Source: Manduca sexta
Lineage: Eukaryota > Arthropoda > Insecta > Lepidoptera > Sphingidae
DNA length: 64,000 nucleotides
Direction: 5' to 3'
NCBI RefSeq assembly: GCF_014839805.1
Contig: NC_051135.1
Span: 11,783,291 to 11,847,290 of the forward strand
Every line of letters begins with the position of its first letter. The stretch's first letter is position 1. The notes beneath the pieces were generated by a model. It worked only from the letters and a program-made list of their open reading frames with translations, was not told the origin of the DNA and ran no database searches. The translations under genes were made by a program, and so were the position numbers. Shown here in pieces: positions 30,045-42,839 of this stretch.

Positions 30045-31777
30045 TTATTCAAGAAGGAATTCTTGTACTCGCTTATTAAAGTCTTCTGCATATTTAATGT
30101 GAATATTGTGTTTTCCCTCTGGATAGATGTAAGACCTAGAAAACAGAAAAATGTTGAGAAAATAATACTTTAGGTACATATATATCTATATTATAAGGCA
30201 CTATAAAGTCTACGTGAGGCATAATATTCTCTTAGGCCTTAGCTTCTAGTTTCCCACGAGCGCTGACTAGGAGTTCCTATCATGATGCTTTAATATTATG
30301 CTATCGTGCTATCTAGTATTTGCGAGATACTTAGGTGTCTGTAGATATTAACGGATGCCTATTTTTACATGCCATGTTGTTATTCGTCAGTCGTCGTCAC
30401 AAATGAGAACGATAAGGAAATTTCGAATCAAAAGATAGTTATGTGTCAGTAGGATCTTTGTTTATAATTTCTACATACATTTAGAAACCTTAGACCAAGC
30501 AGCCACGAAATGAAGCAAACTATCGTATAAGTAATACTAAATTTTAATTAATGGATAATTACCTCGATTCTGCGATATACTTATTGAAATATGACGCATG
30601 AAATTTGTCGAGTAATTGGTCTTGTTTGCCGTGTAAAATGAAAGTTGGGCATTTAATATCCGGCAAACACTCTACGCAAAAGTTGCCGTTTTTCTTGTTG
30701 TATATTCCAACTGCAGCATCAACAAATTTTGAAAAGTATTTTGCAAAGTTTTCTTCTCCGTAAATAGCTGTCATCGCCTGATATGAGCTTTTGGACCAAT
30801 TGCTCATAATATTCATGTCTGTAATAATTAGAAATCGGGAAGTTAATTTTAAAATTAAATAGAGATTGTTGTTGAAAATATTACCATTCACTATAATAAG
30901 TAGGCCTAACGCATAAAATAAAAACTTTTTAAAATTGATGCGTAAATTATTTGGATTTACTTTTATAATTTTTAAGTTCATGTGGTAGTATGAACGAACT
31001 GGTTCCCCAAATCACTAGTTTTCGCATTGCATCGGGATATTTAGCTGCATGGATAACACTCGTGGTGCCGCCAGCACTCCAGCCCAGTACCGAGTACTTC
31101 TCAATTTTCAGTGCCTAAAAATAAAAAGAATAAAATATGGTTTATTATGGTTAGACGAACCACGACGACGACGGCGGTTGACGACGAAACAGTTTGCTTT
31201 AATACTGAATAGCTTAAAGTTATACTTAGGTGGCTAGTTGCTAAATTGTTATCGATCTTTCGCTTGTCTAGCATGTGCGTATCACAATAAATACTCTAGT
31301 CAACGCTAGCTTTTATACGTACCTTCATAAAATTGTATGCGTAGTCAGCGTCACACTCTAAAAAATCCAAAGTGAATTCTTTCTCAGGTGGTCTACTTTT
31401 GCCGTATCCGGGAGGGTCCCAAGTAATTACTGTGAATTTGTTTCTGTCGAATCCCTCTATTTGAGCTTTGAAGTCTGTCCATATCGTACCAAATATTCCA
31501 GGCATACATAATACATTGTGAGGTCCGGTACCCACTTTTATATAATTTATATTATATTTACCAACTTTAATTTTTTCTTCCTGTGAAATTAAGTTTAAAA
31601 TACCAAATCTAATTCAGAATTCTATTCAAAACTAATGCTTTTTACCTGTGGGATGCATGATGTTGAAAAGAACGGGTTAGAATTAAATTTAGTCACTTTG
31701 TGAACCTTTGATAATATTCTATACATATTGAACAAATACAAGCCCTGTTGCGTTAATTTATCAAAGGATACTGTCAT
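30045..31777 (-). CDS. BPHL-like serine hydrolase C, elbow Asp replaced
   Basis: Exons 31646-31777, 31323-31580, 30961-31114, 30563-30818 and 30045-30135 join in phase to 296 residues, each exon the same length as in copy B. The elbow is GWSAGG, as in B; the acid (GKQDQ) and the His in PEGKHNIH are kept. Changes from B are scattered substitutions (for example FKAQ for FKPQ, and GYGKS for GHGKS). The leader exon is nearly identical to that of B. It is intact, with no stops. The duplicated promoter and leader suggest that it is expressed, but this is inference. Confidence 0.9.
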
Positions 31778-32036
31778 TTAATGTTACATAAAGTGATATT
31801 TACGAAAATTTGTTATCATGGCTGTAAATGCATTTTAGCGTCGGCATGTTTAATGTTGATTAGTAGATAATAATTCTTAAAATTAGCATCTGTTATTTAG
31901 TGCTTATTGCAGCTTAGTCATTTAAGAGTCGCCCGACCCGAGTTCTACGGAACTAAGGTGGATAAAAAAAACGGGCGTTCAAAGATAGCCGCTTTGAAGT
32001 TAGTCATGGTTGGCGACATACAGTACCTTCACATTG

Positions 32037-32331
32037 GGGGCCGTTCAAGTATTACGTAACGCAATTTTTGACCCCCTCCACCCCATCATGTAACGCCGCG
32101 TAACGTATTCCTGCACGCCCCCCCTCCTCTACAAAAAATATGTGACTCTAAAGTGTCATTTTTTTTTGTAATATTCACAATTATTTTACGCAAAATACCG
32201 GAAAGTCGCGAAAATTCCTTTGTTATTGTTTTAAAATAAAAACAATGTTACATAACGCTTTGTACGAAGCACTTTGCCGCATCGTAGCGTTTTACAAGAC
32301 AAAATACGTTACGTAATATTTGAACAGCCTC
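32037..32331. mobile_element. Harbinger-like MITE (295 bp) with TTG target duplication
   Basis: Terminal inverted repeats of about 25 bp (GGGGCCGTTCAAGTATTACG at the left; the right end is its near-complement), flanked by TTG on both sides. The paralogous site at about 25876 lacks it, with a single site copy. A 3-bp target duplication fits the PIF/Harbinger group. It has no coding capacity. Confidence 0.82.
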
Positions 32332-32374
32332 TTGCGCGAATCTTCACAAAACTATCTCTTTTCCCTTTTGAATT

Positions 32375-32525
32375 CCGGGTCGGGCAGTGTTATTTGTTTT
32401 TTTTTGCTTAGTATCACACGGGAGTCGGGAAGTGTTGTTCGATTTGGCGATAGGTTCGCTCCCTATCACATTATGGGACGGAACACACATAAATGTGTGA
32501 TGTGTGTACGTAAAAAAAAATGACC
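32375..32525 (+). repeat. SINE body, paralogue of the copy at 26 kb
   Basis: It shares the CGGGAGTCGGGAAGT segment and a 'cctatcacattatgggacgg' segment with 25975-26230, but the tRNA-like head is absent. It is shortened further near its 3' end. Confidence 0.6.
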
Positions 32526-34003
32526 CTTACGTTCTGTCGGCATTCTTTTTTTAATTTTTTATGGATTTCGATTTCGATTTTTTATTTATTGTAGCGCTCG
32601 TTACCAGCTTGGGTTTACGGCAAATCAAAATGATCAGAACCTCAAAATAAAACAAACAATATTATTAAAATTTTATTAATTATTGTGACGCATTACACGC
32701 CCTAGCAAATAAACTAGCGATTGTTAAAAGCAAATAAACCATTTGGTTAAAATAAATACAGAAACTTCTAACTTGAAAATCTACCCTGCAGATATTTTAT
32801 GTGAGTGTAATACTTATTTAAAATTAAAGCACATTTTTTCTGCAAAGTAATAAGAGCCAACTGTATTTTTTTATTATTTCAGTATTGTAGCAATCTGTCA
32901 TACTTTGTAAATTAATAACAATTTTTTTATCTAGGCTTTCAGCGTAACGCTTGATTGTAAATGCTTGTTTACTGACCAACAATGTCATAAGGCTAGCGCG
33001 GACTGTTTGTTCCCGTGCGATATTTTATCCACATTCTAAGTTAAGAGTTAAATAGCGCAGAAAACAATTGCCATTTAGAATGCATTTACAGTAAAACTGG
33101 GTTCAAATTACTGTTATTTATATTGATATTCCATAATTGACGTACAGTCTAAAATTAATTCACAATCTCAAATAATTCTTCGAATGGAACCCCAGAAATA
33201 GGTCAATCAAAATAAGTAACAACTGAATGTGGTAAGTTTTATTCTGATTCGTCTATTTGCAATCGATCCGGTGATATCGATGGTCAATATTTATCAATTC
33301 CAGAGATGTGCATTCAGAAAAACTAAATGCCAAAAGATAGAATTTGATAGCCAGTTATCTTAAAAACTTGTAAGATGTTTAGCCCCTTGTTTTTATTATG
33401 ATACATTAGTTTATTAAAATAACCTGCGCAAGAGCAAATAATATTTGATTTTTTTATAATAATCCTCCCCAATTTTACTGTAATCGGTATCGCGCGATTA
33501 CAATGCACGCTCTTTTACTACGGTTCATTACCTCAGCTCCGGCGACATTTGCTAACAAAGATTGTGACGGTCATATACTCGTTAATCCTAACAATCAGGC
33601 ACCTCATGCATTCGTATTAAAGTATGAATCTAGCACATAACCAACTATGTTAAAATCATTTTAATAGCTCTTAACGCTTTGGGTTACGAATTAAAATTAC
33701 CAAATTGACCATAGTTTAAGACCGCAGTTAGTTCCTAATATTCACTAGTTTGGTCCACATCGAGGCGATAGACAATTTAGTATTTTTAACTATGGTACAA
33801 AGAATGGGGTAATAATGTTTTGTATTCTGTATATATGTATAATGTATTTATTAACCAATTTAATTTGTACACATCGATGTACAATATAAAATGGACGAAC
33901 AATTTGCAACTGTTTAGTATTCCTATACTGGGGTTGTCTCCCAAAGCGATATTACCCTATGTTACAGAGTGCCCCGCGTTTCCTTTGCATTACTGTATAT
34001 CAA

Positions 34004-37000
34004 TTAATCAAGTTCGCCGGCGTGGCACGCGTCTTCGTAACTCTTGGACTTGGGTTCGGGGTCCAGTTTGATCATGTCGTCAATGCGCAGGATCGTGATG
34101 GCCGCTTCGGTGGCGAACTTGAGGGACTTGATCTTGGAGATGGCGGGCTCCAGGACGCCAGCGGCGAGGTTGTCGCGCAAGACACCTTCCGTTAAGTCCA
34201 GACCTACCCATTTGAGGTTGGCGTGCTCGACCTGAGAGGTAGAACGGTAGTGTGATAATGTGTAAAACTAGAAGAATTAGTCTCCAATCAGACATTGTCA
34301 ACTTGTTGCCATAAAACCTTTGATTATTATAAAACTGATAACTGCTTTAACAACATGCTTATACAAAATGGCCAAGCCAAATACTGGTCAATATTCTCAT
34401 CAATAGGTCGACTTGAACTTGATAGCACTAGCTCACGGAAAATAGACTAATTGCATTTGATGGTCACTAAGCACTCTTTGTTTTGGGAGGCATTGTGTAA
34501 TGTAGTGGTACAGAACGATAGCTACCTTAGTTTGTGATGAGTTGTGGTAGGCGCGCAGCTTGGCGACTAGGTCGGTGGCGTCCCGCGCCGCGTTCACCGC
34601 TAACGTCTTTGGTATCACTAGGAGAGACTGCGCGAACGCCGCGATCGCTAGCTGTTCGCGTGAGCTCTGGAATCATAACAATATCTTCGTAAAAAATGAT
34701 CACTGGAAAAGTGTTTTAGAAGCAGTGGCGAGTTTAACAGACGCGAGGCTCAGGGCGGGAGCAGAGGGACCTCCGATTTTAAAAATCGTAAGATGCTTAT
34801 TACTTATCAGGATGATGACCTAAAGAAAGATGTCTACAAATAAGGGACCGCTCGGTATCCCTCGTATAGCGCGAGGTACCAAACGATTATCCTATCTTCA
34901 AAGTCGTCACTGTTTGGGAGATCCACATTACTGTCAGGCTGCATTGTTCGAAATGTTATATATTTAAATAAATAAAAATAAAGTAATAAAAGATTTCCAA
35001 GAGGTTTTAAACATACAATGTAGCTATTACAATTTGTTTATTATTAAATTGTCCTTCGCCCGCCTTTCATTGTGCCATCAATTATAACTTTATATCTTTA
35101 TACCATCAATCAATTTGCAGTAAAAAGGTTGTAATTTTAACAGCCAAATATCAATACAAAGATTACAATACCATTTATGGTAGATTGTACATTTATTATC
35201 TATATTATCACATATTGTATTTCAATTGGAGGCATGGATTGATTGATATTTCAATAACATGATTTTTTATGTAAGATATTGGTTATATTCTAACCTCCCT
35301 AAAAATATAACCAATAGAAAAAAAAGAATCACGGGAAGCTGTCATTTACAACAGTGATATGCTTTAAAAGGTGGTTAGTTATATTATGATTAACATATTT
35401 CTCATGTAAGTAAGTAAGAATGTAATTTTTATTTGAGAAATATCCTAAACCATAATCTACAAACTTAAATACGAAGCTGCAGTGTTTTTAAAAATAGGCT
35501 ACAAATCAGTTACCTTTAACATGCTTTAAATATTATTATACATTTTAGAAACACCTGTATATCTTTGATATATTCGTACAATACTATATCATGACAAGAA
35601 TACATCTCAAATCCTAAATTAAGGAAATGTCTATGCTTATATTATATTGTGATGCAAACTTAATAAGCAGCCTAGAAAAAAGCTATATTAGCATATAAAT
35701 TTGCTATGAGTAAATTCGACTACATTTTTGTACATTTACACTTTCCGAGACACTCTGTATTTTTAATGATCTGATAACTTGTTAATGTTAAACAATGGCA
35801 TTTGATCTTTCCGAAAGTCTATAAACAAATGAAATATTATCGCATGGTATAATTAAATGGGTTGCGTGTAGCTGGCTATACACGTCCGCGAATTTAGACG
35901 CACGGGATATGTCATAATGGTGCTTTTAACTTTTAAGGGCCGAGTCACGTACATAGATGCCGCTATGTTGCCCGTGATTTAGTGGTGTACTGCTATTCAC
36001 GGGAACCTTGCCGTTTGCTATGAAGCTTGCCGCTAAGCCTCTTTCATGAATGAATGAAGCCCTTTATTCAGACAAATCAATATAAGATGTACATAAAATT
36101 TAAGTTAAAGTTAAGTTAAATTTAAGTTAAGTTCTTTCGTGACTGAGGCGTAAATGCTAGAGATTATCCCGTTTATACATTCGCTATCGTTAAAGTAGTA
36201 CTGACCAGCGTGGTGGCGAAGTTCTCGAGGTAGATGGAGAGCGCGGCCTCGACGGCGCCGCCGCCGGGCGCCAGGCGGCCCGACTCCAGCACGCGCCGCA
36301 CCGCGCACAGCGCGTCGTGCGCCGACCGCTCCATCTCGTCGCAGTACGCGTCCGTCGGCCCGCGCAGGATGATCGACGCCGCCGTGCGCGCCGACGGGCT
36401 GCCGACACAACAACATTATAGTGCTAAGTAACTAACGAATTAGAAATGTATTTACATCCATACTCAGACTGCCTGTCAGCCAAATAAGAATAATCCAAGC
36501 CAAACCTCCTTTAAAACAAACACCCAAAATGTATGTTACAAAATCAGTTTATAAAAACTCACCCCTTGATCAAAATGAGCTGGTCATCACAGATCTGTTC
36601 CTGTACGACTTCAGCAGCCTCACCAATCATGCTGGGCTCGAAGACTTCCTCACCTAAAATAAAACATAATCTTGATTAGATTTTAGCAAAAACTCACACA
36701 TGCTCATTATAATATAGAAGTATAAAAAGCGTGACTGGTGATCCTCAAACCACCAATGACTGTAAATGTAGGCAATTGATGATTGATTTGAACACTTGAA
36801 ATACAAAGAAACAATTCAAAATATATCACTCAAATCTTACCATCCATATTAGTTAATGAAGTCAAGAATGTAGCTCCGGTGGCCTTCGCGATCCTCTTCA
36901 GGTCAGCCTTTTTGCACCTCCTGACGCCCATCGCGCCCGCCTCCACAAAGTATTTGAGGCAGAGGTCATCGATACCACCAGTGCAGAGGATCACATTCAC

Positions 37001-39930
37001 GCCAGTAGCAAGGATCTTCTGTAGACGCTCCTTTGTGATGTCCAGCTCACGGGCGCGGATGGCTTCTAGCTTCTCTGGGTCACTTATTAATACCTAATAT
37101 AATTAAGTTTTTTTTTATAACACTTAATGAGGTGACCAAACACGTTGATGCTGAGAGATAAGTTTATACAAACTATAGTGGTAACAAAATCTAGAAGTTT
37201 AAATTGCAAAGCACTGCATGGCAGTGACGAAAGGTGAAATTTCCGAAAGTGAACCTGACCCAACATATAGGTTCTAATATGAATAAATGTGATCTGCAAA
37301 TGATTCTAATGATAATTAGATTTAACGTAAAGGGAAGCCGGTAGGAATCGGCTTATATAGACCTTTCGCCACTGTTGCATGGTAGTTTGGTGCTCAGTCA
37401 CAGACGTTAAGACAAAATGCCCACAGATAATACTGTTATATCCCCAAAGTTTTTATTTATGTAAAACCAGCTTGATAACAACTTTCTGCTATAGAAATAG
37501 TAATAAAGTTTTTACCTGAACACCAAGCTTCATCTTGGTCTTCTGCAGCGAGAAGTCAAGGCACGCGATCTTGGCGTTGAGGATCTTTTTGGGCATCGCT
37601 TGTGATGCCACCGTGCAGTTGAGTGCATAACCTTTGACTAAGACGCTCTCGCGGGCACTGCGTCCGTGCGCCTTGAGGATGTTCACAGCCTTAATGGGGT
37701 ACATGGGGTTGCCTCTGGGGTCTAGGGTCTTGATGGCCTGTGCAGCATCTACCACCATCTCGGAGAAGAAGTCTGCGTCACTGATTGATGGTATTAAGGA
37801 AACTATTTGTGTGTAAGTAGTGGTTAATTTATATTCTTATATAAATTTTCAAACAATATAGTCAGAAAACATTGCTAAGTCTGCAGTCTAAATATAACAC
37901 TAATAATCTTAGAAGATCCCTAATTAATTTACTTTATGAGATCATAATCCCAATACTACGGAAATAGGGAAACATCTTGAATACTTTAATCATTTTAAGA
38001 ATAAAAAATAAAAGAAACTTTAGAGACAATGGCTGTCCCAATTCAATATGTTACTCCAGAGCCTACAGACATATGTCCTGTTACAATGTTTTAATTTTTT
38101 AAAAGGATACGCTCCAATAAGTTTAGATGACATGGTTGTCTTTGCAGTATTGATGATGGAGACTCTGCCGAGAGATTCCACTGTCACTGTAAGGTTGTCC
38201 TGAATGTATTTAACAGCTTCCTTGCAAGCCAGACGGTAGCCAGAGATTATGCTTGTTGGGTGAATTTTGTTCTTGACTAGTTCATCTGCGTTCTATAAAA
38301 AATATTACAATACGTTATATAAAGTTGTTGTAATACTATATAAAAAAAATATTATATACTATATAATAATTTTTTTTATATTACTGGATGAATTATACTC
38401 TTAGCTCTCAGAGACCAGAATTTCTAGAAGGAAAATAATTTTTTAAATATAATCATTAGTTTTAGACATTACTACATCCAATCATACAATTTCTGGGTCA
38501 CGATGATCAAATTGTAGTGATCTTAGTAGAATTTGAGATTTAGTTGCATTACAAGTTCTCATTGATTATTCATTAGTTTTAATGTTTATAAAAAATATTT
38601 TTATTCTATTAGATTGTTTTTCTTTTAAACTCTATTATTGATTGAGTTAAAAATTATCAGTTCCAAAACAACTATAAAATCGCTGTATATATTGCACATC
38701 AAATATATTATAGAACCTTGTAATATTGAGCCAGCAAAATGTTATCTTTATAATGGATTTTAATTAGTTCACATCAATATTACAGATATTACACCTCCAC
38801 AATATTACTTCAAATTAAATATGTCTATAATCAAAACATAATTTTATTTTATTTATTTGATAAGTAACATTTTATAATAGTTACCTTGAGCAATTCAGCA
38901 GCAATAATGACAACTGATGTGGTGCCATCACCAACTTCCTCATCCTGCAGTTGGGCAAGCTCCACCAGTACTTTTGCAGCTGGGTGTTCTACCTCCAGCA
39001 TTCTGTTCAACAATTATGAATCTAAATTGTATGATAATAAAAATAATATTTTTTGTTACAAATTAATTATACTGATAAAAAATACTTTCAAGCCCACTTC
39101 ACCATCAAATTGCTTTTGTTGATACAATTCAGCTTTAAATACAATTATTTAAACTTACTTGAGAATGGTAGCACCATCGTTTGTGACTGTAACATCTCCG
39201 ATGTCATCTACCAGCATTTTGTCGAGACCCACAGGTCCTAGAGAGCTCTTCACTATGTTCGCTATGGCTGCAGCCGCCATTACTGTAGGTTAAAGATAAT
39301 AGGCCTCCATTATCACTTTGGACAGTATACTTGGCTATACTGAATAGATTTGTTAGTCATACAATGTAATGTGTATATACTGAAGTTAAATGTTATGATA
39401 GTAAGACAAAATACAGTTTAAACATACGAGCAAAATTAATAAAAGAATATAAAATACTATTACAATAAAGTGCGTGGGAATTTTTAATACTACTTTACGT
39501 CTATGCCCAGATATTTTCCAATATCAAAACTACAAAAAATTTACTACAGGTTATGGAATAGATTAAGACTAATTCATACACTATGCAAATTATAACAAAA
39601 CATAAAAACTTTCTGCTATAGCATAGACGGTAGTATGACTAACAAGGGATAGGTTAGTTAGAGCATAAAATAATGAAATTTATACAATATTTACACTCTA
39701 AAAGCTTATTTCGATGGTTTTTAAGATAATTATTATGTGTTTGAAACATTATTATAAGTATTTTTGAAGTTATTCACAAAAGTATAACCATAAGCCCCGA
39801 CGCATGTGATCTGCCGGGGGTACGGTTACGATGTAGACATTTTCACATAAACATTACCGTTTTGGGTCCTCACTGGTGCTCCCGAGGATCTAGTCCCCGC
39901 TACGGACAAAGGCGCGGCGATTGTCGACAT
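34004..39930 (-). CDS. CCT1: CCT1, T-complex protein 1 subunit alpha
   Basis: Ten exons (39858-39930, 39159-39282, 38885-39002, 38111-38292, 37516-37780, 36841-37093, 36563-36653, 36206-36398, 34526-34666, 34004-34231) join in phase to 555 residues, matching the family length of about 556. This subunit of the cytosolic chaperonin TRiC folds actin, tubulin and WD proteins with ATP. Visible motifs are [25 protein letters not shown] (90-94, nucleotide binding), [26 protein letters not shown] and [11 protein letters not shown]; the C-terminus ends HAGELD. The start ATG begins [10 protein letters not shown]. The exon at 36206-36398 is markedly GC-rich. A frameshifted 3' fragment of this gene lies at 27371-28196. 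Confidence 0.98.
34667..36205 (-). other. Large CCT1 intron with a LINE-like tail
   Basis: About 1.5 kb, non-coding. Near 36040-36075 it contains a reverse-oriented AATAAA/(TTCA)n tail typical of an LINE 3' end, followed by short 'aagtta' repeats up to about 36130. No hidden exon is needed, since the flanking exons join in phase. Confidence 0.5.
37195..37400. repeat. Dispersed repeat in a CCT1 intron
   Basis: It contains the blocks 'ggcagtgacgaaaggtgaaa' and 'ggaagccggtaggaatcg', which recur with the same spacing style, in reverse, at about 54025-54210 (a 'gattcctaccggcttccc' block, then 'ttcacccttcgccactgg'). A non-autonomous element with related ends is likely; the family is not identified. 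Confidence 0.5.
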
Positions 39931-40642
39931 TTTTCTTGTTTATTCAACACAAAAATCGTAAAATAATCGCCCGTCACACTTTTTTGTTTCTGGAAGGAGC
40001 TCACAGGGTTGCAACACCAAAAATTAAAATGACAGCTTCGGCATTTGTTGCCCACGCAAATTGGTAGATTGTGGTAGAATATCTAAAAGGTAGTTATTTT
40101 TGGTAGAGTCAATATAGAGTCTTTGAGAACTGAGACCGTTAAGTAATACAAAATATAAAACGAGGAAATAAGAAAAACTGGGCGCTTAATGCACAGTATT
40201 AAACTACTTTGGATGGGACTATAGAATGAATTTTCCAAACTATATAGGACAATGCTTGGAAGCACACACAATGTCTCAGCTTTGTGTTATATAGAGATTT
40301 AATATGTCAAGTCTTTTTATTTTAATAATTAATTCTAATTGTTCATAAAAATGTAGCTTAACTCCTATGAGCACGTAGAATATTGAACAAAAATAAAAAA
40401 TATTATAGACTCTTTGTCTGAGGCATTTAATGCACGTTGCTGGTCAGATCACATGAATGATATTTCAAAATTAAATGATTAGTTAATATGTGCGCCGACG
40501 AGTAGCTAAAGTGTTGACTCGCGATTATTATTGATACCCTTTCATGTGTTAAAAAAGAAACACTAAAAGGAATTCACGCCAACTTGTGGGATAACAATCA
40601 ACACAATATTATGTTGTCCCTATATATTGGTCTATTGGCATA

Positions 40643-40800
40643 TCTATACTAATACATACTTAAACCTGAAGAGTTTGTTTGTTTGAACGCGCATCTCAGG
40701 AACTATTAAAGCGAATCTGAAATATTTTTCACTAATAGGAAGCTATATTAATCTTGAGTGTTATAGACTACTTTTAAGCCCATAAAAATATTTATCGCAA
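40643..40800 (+). repeat. Helitron-like 5' end fragment
   Basis: It starts TCTATACTAATA and continues with GAAGAGTTTGTTTGTTTGAACGCG, a block shared with the complete element at 29258. The 3' end is missing here. Confidence 0.6.
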
Positions 40801-41715
40801 TAGGTAATATATGGGCTAACACAGAACACAGTAGGCATGATAAACACGATTGTTGGTACAAAAATACTTACACGTATATGAATATAGTATAATTATCTGG
40901 ATTTATTTGTTAATCATGTTATTATCGTGTCTCATAATTATTATTTGTATAAGTTCTATTAGCAATTAGCTAGTAAGTAGTAATTGAAAAAAAAAAAATC
41001 TTTAATTCTTATTCCTTGATATTTCGATGACGAAAGGTACCTTTAATAAGTGCTTAAGTCAAGCATCAATTATAATTAGTAATTAGCACCGATTACTGAG
41101 GATAGCTACCTATAGTTTGTGAGCAGTAATAAACAATTAGTGCACCGTAAACACCAGAGTTTTTTTTGGGTATCGGACGCCGCAGTCAACACCAGGAGAA
41201 ACCTGCGAATGGGACACTGGAATCCCCTGGCTTAGCGACTGCAGGGCCCTGGAGGAAAGTTGGAAAGGGGTAGCTGGGAAGGAAGTGTGGGAGAAGGATA
41301 AAGAAATCTCTTAGGGTGGGAGGAGGGAAGAAGGTCTGGAAACGTTCATGAGCCGTCATAGGCCAAAATGTGAATTTGACAACTATGAGCTATACACACT
41401 TAATTGTGTGCCTAGGGCCGCGGCAAATATCCCCCCCTGCATGGGCACGCATTCGATGTGGAGACCGAGCGCACAAGAATTGGCTTGAGGGGAAACACAC
41501 TAGGGGTTGTAGCCAAGTTGCATTTCTACAAACATTAACGCTACCGTTGTTTATGAAAATTACATATGCGTGCGATATATTATCGTTTGGATTTGTCGTT
41601 CCCATACATTTTTTTTTTATTAGCGTTAATAGTTTGTAAGCTGTAGATACCTTCAAAAGGTAATCCTACGCTCTTATACTGAATAAATTTGTATTAAAAA
41701 ATGTACTGTATATAT

Positions 41716-42040
41716 TCATCATCATCATCATCATCATCAGCCCTGTATTATATACTGTCCTACTGCTGGGTACAGGCCTCCTGTACTACTGAGAGGGATT
41801 AGGCCTTAGTCCACCACGCTGGCCTAGTGCGGATTGGTAGACTTCACACACCTTCGAAATTCCTATAGAGAACTTCTCAGGTATGCAGGTTTCCTCACGA
41901 TGTTTTCGTTCACCGTTAAAGCAAGCGATAATTCACAAGGACTACACACTTATTTTTTTTAGAAAACACAGAGGTTGGGTTTTGAACCTGCGGACATTCG
42001 TCTCGGCAGTCCGTTCCACACCCAACAAGGCTATCGTCGC
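41716..42040 (-). repeat. tRNA-derived SINE with (CAT)n tail, copy 1
   Basis: Read on the minus strand, it starts near 42040 with a tRNA-like A box (GATAGCCTTGTTGGGTG), has a B box (GCAGGTTCAAAACCC), and ends in a (ATG)n microsatellite tail at 41716-41739. It closely matches 52919-53225. Pol III promoter, tRNA-like head and short tandem tail identify a SINE. Confidence 0.78.
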
Positions 42041-42384
42041 TATATATCTATATTATCTAACTGTATTTCTAATAAATATAAATATATAAATAAACGATTC
42101 TAGAAAGGCGTCTGGTGGTGGTGGAGTTGGTGACCCACGGCATAAATTTACTAATAGCGTATTTGTTATAAGTATAATATTACGTAGTACTATTTAGTGT
42201 ATTGTGAAAACTGTATAGAGTCAAAACTATAGGAAAACGTACCTAATATTTTTTTTTGGTTAATTTCACAGAGGTTTTAGTCTTTATCTAGTATTGTAAA
42301 TCCTCCGGCTACTATAGTCTAAACTGCGGTTTGCTTTTTATTACTACATAAACGAATAGTCAGCAACATTCTTATCTTATGAAA

Positions 42385-42569
42385 TTTATATACTTTTATA
42401 TTATAAAACAAAGTCCCCTGCTGCGTCTGTCCGTCTGTCTGAACGCGATAAAACTATCGAATGGATTTCGATGAAATATGAATGGAAATAATTTGAGATC
42501 CTGGGAAAGACGTAGACCACATTTATCTTGGAAAAATTGTAACGCGAGCGAAGTCGCTAGCAAAAGCTA
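42385..42569 (+). repeat. Helitron-like 3' end fragment
   Basis: It shares 'ttataaaacaaagtcccc', GCTGCGTCTGTC and the terminal hairpin plus GCAAAAGCTA with 29258-29765. The terminal CTAG is mutated to CTAC, so the end is degenerate. Confidence 0.6.
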
Positions 42570-42839
42570 CTATAATATAAGTTAGTTTAAATTATATTCC
42601 ACATGCATCACACATGAAATGTTAACGTTTATATTTGCCGGCTTAAACCCTGACAATATTCATAGCGATTCACATGAAGCGACGTGAATAAAAGCCGGCA
42701 ATATATCAACGAACTACATCCAACGTTCATTGGCATGCCCCGCAACGCGTCGTATCTATACCAGAGAATAATCTCGTTTTCTGCGGATTTCAACGAAAGC
42801 CCGATACCCAGCAAAACAAATAGAGGGTAGTTGTGCACA

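Larger units (their letters stand above)
31778..34003. other. Spacer between BPHL-C and CCT1
   Basis: Non-coding. Most of it is a near-identical copy of 25559-27370. Differences are the MITE at 32037-32331, an about 80-bp block near 33355-33445, and 33746-34003, which includes the CCT1 3' UTR (minus-strand AATAAA at 33847-33852) that unit 1 has lost. Confidence 0.55.
28197..34625. repeat. Tandem segmental duplication, unit 2
   Basis: The second copy of the 22470-28196 unit. It contains the orphan BPHL-A exon 1, BPHL-C and the true 3' end of CCT1. Extra material compared with unit 1 includes a Helitron-type insertion (29258-29765) and a MITE (32037-32331). The join to unit 1 lies between 28196 and 28197. 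Confidence 0.9.
39931..42829. other. CCT1 5' flank and repeat-rich spacer
   Basis: The first few hundred bases must include the CCT1 promoter. The remainder holds repeat fragments (separate entries). A GC-rich stretch at about 41160-41520 has open frames on both strands, but no recognisable protein and no splice support. Confidence 0.4.

Noticed and set aside
41370..41656. Overlapping 88-89-codon frames on both strands.
   Set aside because: Mirror frames in a GC-rich block, with no recognisable product and no splice context.
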